From positions 46,577 through 75,745 of the forward strand of contig FR894022.1 of NCBI GenBank assembly GCA_000434115.1: a DNA stretch of 29,169 nt, given 5' to 3'. The translations under genes and the position numbers were made by a program. This DNA comes from Roseburia sp. CAG:309. GTDB lineage: Bacteria > Bacillota > Clostridia > Lachnospirales > Lachnospiraceae. Numbering within the stretch: position 1 is the stretch's first letter; each line of letters begins with the position of its first letter. Positions 25,586-29,169 of the stretch are shown piece by piece. The notes beneath the pieces were generated by a model that saw nothing but the letters and a program-made list of their open reading frames with translations, was not told the origin of the DNA and ran no database searches.

Positions 25586-26817
25586 CAAACAGACCTAAGA
25601 TCTGTATCCCGATCACTTCGGTAACGCGGGATGAGATTACGGATACCGCGCGGAGATTTGCTGCCCTTCCGGCAGAAATGGTGGAATGGCGTGTGGACTT
25701 TTTTGCAGGATATGAAAGAGAGATTCCGGCAGTAACAAAAGAATTAAAGGAAATTCTTGGAAATAAAGAACTGATAACGACGATTCGTACGACGCACGAA
25801 GGCGGGGAAAACAACGGAGACCGCTTTCCGTATCAGGAGACGATTTGTAAAATTCTGTCAGAAGGAAAGACGGATTATATCGATGTGGAGATTCATCGAG
25901 GGAAAGAAATCGTATCCGCAGTTGTTACGGAAGCAAAAGCAAATGGAGTAAGCGTGATCGGTTCGTATCATAATTTTGAAAAAACACCTTCGGAAGAAGA
26001 GTTGACCGCGATTTTGGAAGAGGCACGGGAACTTGGTGTGGATATCGGCAAGGCAGCCTGTATGCCGGCAGGAACCGACGAAGAGCAGCGGGAAGATGTT
26101 ATGCGGCTTTTGTCTGCTACGGAGAAGATGTGTGAAAAACATCCGGAATTTCCCCTCATTACAATGAGCATGGGGAAAGCCGGAGAGATGTCAAGATTGT
26201 ATGGCGGCTTGTATGGCTCGATCGTATCGTTTGGCTGTGCAGGAAAGGCTTCTGCGCCGGGGCAGATTGAACTGGATGCTATGATGGCGGTCTTTGATAA
26301 GATTTACGCCGGAGGAGACCAGATCAGTCTGATTGGATTTATGGGGGTAGGAAAATCTACGATATCCCATAAACTTCATGAACTCACCGGCCGCCCGGAA
26401 GTGGACACGGACAAGCGCATCGTGGAAGAGCAGGGGTGTCCAATCTCTCAGATTTTTGAGGAAAAAGGCGAGGCGTATTTCCGCCGGTTAGAGACAGATC
26501 TCATCGATGAACTGGGAACCCTTCCGCCGGGAATCATTTCCTGTGGCGGTGGAATGGCACTTCGCGACATCAAGGTAAAAAAACTGCGTGCGATTGGAAA
26601 TATCGTACTATTGACGGCGACACCGGAGACCATTTATGAACGGGTGAAAGACAGCACAGACCGTCCGCTTTTAAATGGCAACATGAATGTGCCTTACATC
26701 CGCCAGCTGATGGAAAAACGCCGCCCGTTTTATGAAAAGGCAGCGACGATCCGGGTAGCGACCGATGGAAAGACAGCGACGGAAATTGCGGAAGAAATTA
26801 TAGAAAAATGCAAATAA
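25582..26817 (+). CDS. aroDK: Fused type I 3-dehydroquinate dehydratase - shikimate kinase
   Basis: Residues 1-~243 form a type I dehydroquinase (3-dehydroquinate to 3-dehydroshikimate): EWRVDFFAGY, catalytic base H130 (GSYHNFEKTP) and Schiff-base K157 (IGKAACMP), with 27 residues between them as in E. coli AroD, then SMGKAGEMSRLYG and the closing GQIELDAM. Residues ~248-411 form a shikimate kinase: Walker A GFMGVGKST (K258), VDTDKRI, FRRLETDLI, CGGGMALR and the lid DRPLLNG. The shikimate dehydrogenase step that normally lies between these two reactions is not in the fusion or the window. The reading frame is continuous with a short linker (FDKIYAGGDQ), so it is a true fusion. It overlaps the peptidase gene by 4 bp. 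Confidence 0.94.
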   Translation: MTNRPKICIPITSVTRDEITDTARRFAALPAEMVEWRVDFFAGYEREIPAVTKELKEILGNKELITTIRTTHEGGENNGDRFPYQETICKILSEGKTDYIDVEIHRGKEIVSAVVTEAKANGVSVIGSYHNFEKTPSEEELTAILEEARELGVDIGKAACMPAGTDEEQREDVMRLLSATEKMCEKHPEFPLITMSMGKAGEMSRLYGGLYGSIVSFGCAGKASAPGQIELDAMMAVFDKIYAGGDQISLIGFMGVGKSTISHKLHELTGRPEVDTDKRIVEEQGCPISQIFEEKGEAYFRRLETDLIDELGTLPPGIISCGGGMALRDIKVKKLRAIGNIVLLTATPETIYERVKDSTDRPLLNGNMNVPYIRQLMEKRRPFYEKAATIRVATDGKTATEIAEEIIEKCK

Positions 26818-26841
26818 TATCAATTCTATGGAAAGTTTTTC

Positions 26842-26870
26842 TTGAAAAAATCTTTCAAATATAATAAAAT
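26842..26870 (+). promoter_or_regulatory. Promoter of efp
   Basis: TTGAAA (26842-26847), 17 bp, TAAAAT (26865-26870). The leader of about 75 nt ends in TTAGGAGGAAC before the ATG. I see no other structure in the gap between aroDK and efp. Confidence 0.65.
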
Positions 26871-26950
26871 AGTGAGTAGATATATTGCTTTTATCAAGAA
26901 CAATACTTGCAGAGGAGTTCTGCATATAGAAAATTTTAGGAGGAACTGTT

Positions 26951-27508
26951 ATGATTTCAGCAGGAGATTTTAAAAACGGATTGACAATTGAGATTGATGG
27001 TGTCGTATACCAGATTCTTGAATTCCAGCACGTAAAACCAGGAAAAGGTGCAGCATTCGTACGTACAAAATTGAAAAATGTAGTGGATGGTGGAGCTGTA
27101 GAAAGAACTTTCCGTCCAAATGAAAAATATCCTCAGGCTCATATCGACAAGAAAGATATGCAGTATCTGTATTCTGAGGGAGATATGTACAATTTCATGG
27201 ATATGGAGACATACGATCAGATCGCATTGCCGGAAGAGACCGTAGGCGATGCTATGAAATTTGTAAAAGAAAATGATATGGTTAAGATGGTTTCTTACAA
27301 AGGAAACATTTTCTCCGTAGAGCCACCGATGTTTGTAGAATTGGAAATAACAGAGACAGAGCCTGGTGTAAAAGGCGACACTGCTACAAACGTTACCAAA
27401 CCAGCTACGGTTGAGACTGGTGCACAGGTAAATGTACCGATTTTCGTAAACCAGGGCGACAAGATCCAGATCGATACACGTACCGGTGAATATTTGAAAC
27501 GAATCTAA
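26951..27508 (+). CDS. efp: Translation elongation factor P
   Basis: EF-P relieves ribosome stalling at polyproline stretches. The 185-residue protein has the three-domain pattern: KOW-like domain I ([17 protein letters not shown] to TFRP), OB domain II ([22 protein letters not shown]) and domain III ending in [16 protein letters not shown]. The tip residue K32 in [10 protein letters not shown] is at the position of Lys32 in Bacillus subtilis EF-P, which carries a 5-aminopentanol group; the modification here is inference, and no modification gene is seen nearby. It has its own promoter and a terminator at 27539-27571. Confidence 0.97.
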   Translation: MISAGDFKNGLTIEIDGVVYQILEFQHVKPGKGAAFVRTKLKNVVDGGAVERTFRPNEKYPQAHIDKKDMQYLYSEGDMYNFMDMETYDQIALPEETVGDAMKFVKENDMVKMVSYKGNIFSVEPPMFVELEITETEPGVKGDTATNVTKPATVETGAQVNVPIFVNQGDKIQIDTRTGEYLKRI

Positions 27509-27538
27509 TTTGTAGTATAAGATTAGAAAGCAATAACA

Positions 27539-27571
27539 GCCCTCTTTATCATATTTTGGTAAGGAGGGCTT
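27539..27571 (+). terminator. Terminator of efp
   Basis: AGCCCTCTTTA (27539-27549) pairs with TAAGGAGGGCT with one G.U pair, around a loop of about 11 nt, followed by TTTT. Confidence 0.8.
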
Positions 27572-27618
27572 TTCATATTGCCGGGGAAGAAAAGAAAAGT
27601 CAGAGAAAGCGACAAGAT

Positions 27619-27658
27619 GTAGTAATCAATACCATGATGACGTGGTTTTAATTGCTAC
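27619..27658. promoter_or_regulatory. Imperfect 16-bp inverted repeat upstream of the fabH promoter
   Basis: Arms 27619-27634 and 27643-27658 are complementary at 13 of 16 positions (GTAG..AAT..A...ACCA type), with an 8-bp centre. The second arm ends 2 bp before the -35 box TTGACA. This could be an operator for a fatty-acid-synthesis regulator, but it does not match an operator I can name. Confidence 0.4.
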
Positions 27659-27660
27659 GA

Positions 27661-27689
27661 TTGACAAATAAATCGGGCTATTTTATAAT
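27661..27689 (+). promoter_or_regulatory. Consensus promoter of fabH
   Basis: TTGACA (27661-27666), a 17-bp spacer and TATAAT (27684-27689) match the housekeeping consensus in all 12 positions. Transcription would begin near 27696, giving an 85-nt leader with a perfect 7-bp stem GACGGCG/CGCCGTC (27700-27706 with 27730-27736). Confidence 0.8.
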
Positions 27690-27780
27690 ATTTATAGACG
27701 ACGGCGAGTATCGCAGAGAGTGTGGTGGACGCCGTCACTGTTATGTATACAACTATGGTTTGATTTTTTGGAGGATAGAC

Positions 27781-28755
27781 ATGGCTATAAAAATAATTGG
27801 AACGGGAAGTTATTTACCGGAAAATGTGGCAGATAATCATTTTTTGTCTACGATCGTGGATACCAATGACGAGTGGATCAGCCAGCGTACCGGAATCAAA
27901 GAGCGGCGGCTGTCAAGCGGAAGCAAAGAGGGGACAACATACATGGCAACGCAGGCAGCGAGGAATGCGATGGAAGATGCCGGCGTGACGGCAGAGGAAA
28001 TTGATCTGATCATCGTTGCCACGGCTTCTGCGGATACATATGTACCAAATACTTCCTGTCAGGTACAGGGAGAGATCGGGGCGATCCGTGCAACCTGCTT
28101 TGACTTAAATGCAGCCTGTTCCGGTTTTTTATTTGCTTTAAATACAGCAGATGCGTATCTTGAGACGGGGATGGCAAAGACGGTTCTTGTCATCGGATCC
28201 GAGACATTGTCGCGGGAAGTGGATTGGTCTGACCGCAGTACGTGTATTTTGTTTGGCGATGGTGCGGGTGCTGCAATCCTGCGTAAAGTGGAGGGAAAAG
28301 GCGGTATCCTTGCGAGTGTGACCGGTTCAGACGGTACACAGGGCGAAGTGCTTACGTGTAAAGGACGTGGTATCCAGAATCCATTTTATAAGAGCCGCAG
28401 GAAGAAAGATTATATTCAGATGAATGGACAGGCAGTGTTCCGTTTTGCGGTGACAACGGTGCCAAAATACATCAAACAGATTTTGAAAAAGACGAATACC
28501 GAAGCAGATGAGATCAAATATTTTGTGCTTCATCAGGCGAACCGGCGTATTCTGGAATTGATTGCCAAACGCCTGAAAGTAGACATGGATAAGATTCCGA
28601 TGAATCTGGATCACTATGGAAATACGTCGTCTGCAAGTATTCCGATCCTTCTTGATGAACTGAATAAAAATGATCTTCTGGAAGAGGGAGACAAACTGAT
28701 CTTGTCCGGCTTTGGCGGCGGACTTACGTGGGGAGCTGTTTTGCTTGAGTGGTAA
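27781..28755 (+). CDS. fabH: 3-oxoacyl-ACP synthase III (KAS III)
   Basis: It starts fatty acid synthesis by condensing acetyl-CoA (or a branched acyl-CoA) with malonyl-ACP. The catalytic triad is C113 (DLNAACSGFLFAL), H251 (VLHQANRRIL) and N281 (GNTSSASIP); other family blocks are GTGSYLPENV, DTNDEWISQRTGIKERR and the C-terminal GFGGGLTWGAVLL. ATG 27781 follows TTGGAGGAT and gives 324 residues, the usual length. An upstream in-frame start at 27652 would run through the promoter and is rejected. No other fab genes are in the window downstream as far as it extends. The stop lies inside the start region of the next gene. Confidence 0.96.
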   Translation: MAIKIIGTGSYLPENVADNHFLSTIVDTNDEWISQRTGIKERRLSSGSKEGTTYMATQAARNAMEDAGVTAEEIDLIIVATASADTYVPNTSCQVQGEIGAIRATCFDLNAACSGFLFALNTADAYLETGMAKTVLVIGSETLSREVDWSDRSTCILFGDGAGAAILRKVEGKGGILASVTGSDGTQGEVLTCKGRGIQNPFYKSRRKKDYIQMNGQAVFRFAVTTVPKYIKQILKKTNTEADEIKYFVLHQANRRILELIAKRLKVDMDKIPMNLDHYGNTSSASIPILLDELNKNDLLEEGDKLILSGFGGGLTWGAVLLEW

Positions 28756-29169
28756 AATACAGATTGATCTGATTACCGGTTTTTTAGGATCCGGGAAGAC
28801 AACATTTATTAAGAAATATGCGGCTTATTTTCTGAAACAGGGGAAGAAACTGGGAATTCTGGAAAATGATTTTGGAGCCGTTAATGTAGATATGATGCTT
28901 TTGCAGGATGTCATGAGCGATTCGTGTGATGTGGATATGATCGCAGGGGCGTGTGACAAAGACTGCCACCGGCGCAGAATGAAGACAAAGCTGATCGCCA
29001 TGGGAATGCTCGGATATGACAGAGTGCTGATCGAGCCGTCCGGTATTTTTGATGTTGACGAATTTTTTGATATTTTACATGAAGATCCGCTGGAACGCTG
29101 GTATGAGATTGGCAATGTGATCGCCATTGTGGATGCTTCCATGCCGGCAGAAATGTCGAAGGAAGCGGA
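28745..29169 (+). CDS. CobW/G3E-family GTPase, 5' part only
   Basis: The reading frame from TTG 28745 stays open to the window end (141 codons). It shows the G3E GTPase signature: Walker A G12-FLGSGKTT, ENDFGAVNVD (family ENEFG type), the switch motif IEPSGIFD and IAIVDAS, placing it with COG0523/CobW metal-chaperone-like proteins. The family's usual GCxCC metal-binding motif is replaced by GACDKDCH (C70, C74, H75). GGGGAG at 28730-28735 is 9 nt before the TTG, and the gene overlaps fabH by 11 bp. The metal or target enzyme cannot be told, and the C-terminal domain is outside the window. Confidence 0.85.
   Translation, partial: MSGKIQIDLITGFLGSGKTTFIKKYAAYFLKQGKKLGILENDFGAVNVDMMLLQDVMSDSCDVDMIAGACDKDCHRRRMKTKLIAMGMLGYDRVLIEPSGIFDVDEFFDILHEDPLERWYEIGNVIAIVDASMPAEMSKEA

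Noticed and set aside
27652..27780. N-terminal extension of fabH
   Set aside because: It reads through a perfect consensus promoter; ATG 27781 has GGAGG and the conserved FabH start.

Overview
The window looks like a chromosomal segment of a gut-type Clostridia (Bacillota), most plausibly a Lachnospiraceae member. This is an inference from moderate-to-low GC, strong AGGAGG-type ribosome binding sites, TTGACA-17-TATAAT promoters, U-tailed terminators, a tRNA gene without encoded CCA, a split transketolase, Big_2/BspA-type secreted proteins and a GH115 xylan-debranching enzyme. No marker gene fixes the species.

Layout. Positions 27-5987 (+) carry a cell-division and wall cluster: a ZapA-like protein with a long coiled coil, a U32 (RlhA-like) protein, an FtsW/RodA-type polymerase and a class B PBP. 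A secreted LRR/Big_2/transglutaminase protein follows (6013-7350). Its stop abuts the stop of a convergent AraC-family regulator (7351-8211, -). The regulator is divergent from a very large secreted GH115 alpha-glucuronidase (8412-13241, +), and the 200-bp region between them holds both promoters and three helically phased TGCAAT sites. Next come tRNA-Leu(CAA), a mobile-looking 191-bp element (copy A) and a divergent carbamate-kinase-like gene on the minus strand, preceded by an overlapping 31-codon leader ORF.

The plus strand then holds a beta-CASP metallo-hydrolase (14965), a non-oxidative pentose phosphate operon (transaldolase, transketolase N and C subunits, 16697-19142), aroA (19294) and argS (20630). 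After argS comes the second 191-bp element (copy B, opposite orientation), followed by a DUF815 ATPase, a YqeG-type HAD phosphatase, an M24 peptidase and a fused AroD-AroK protein; the last three overlap by 4 bp each. The window ends with efp, fabH and the start of a CobW-family GTPase.

Functional links: transketolase and transaldolase supply erythrose-4-phosphate, and aroA and aroDK belong to the shikimate pathway that consumes it. The AraC/GH115 pair looks like a local glucuronoxylan-use module.

The most interesting unexplained signal is the pair of 191-bp elements. They share GTAACTATTCAGG ends, and copy A is flanked by a perfect 8-bp direct repeat, as in IS66-type insertion. Their unpaired blocks are conserved while their long stems differ in sequence but keep pairing. 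A lone terminal repeat lies after the transketolase gene.
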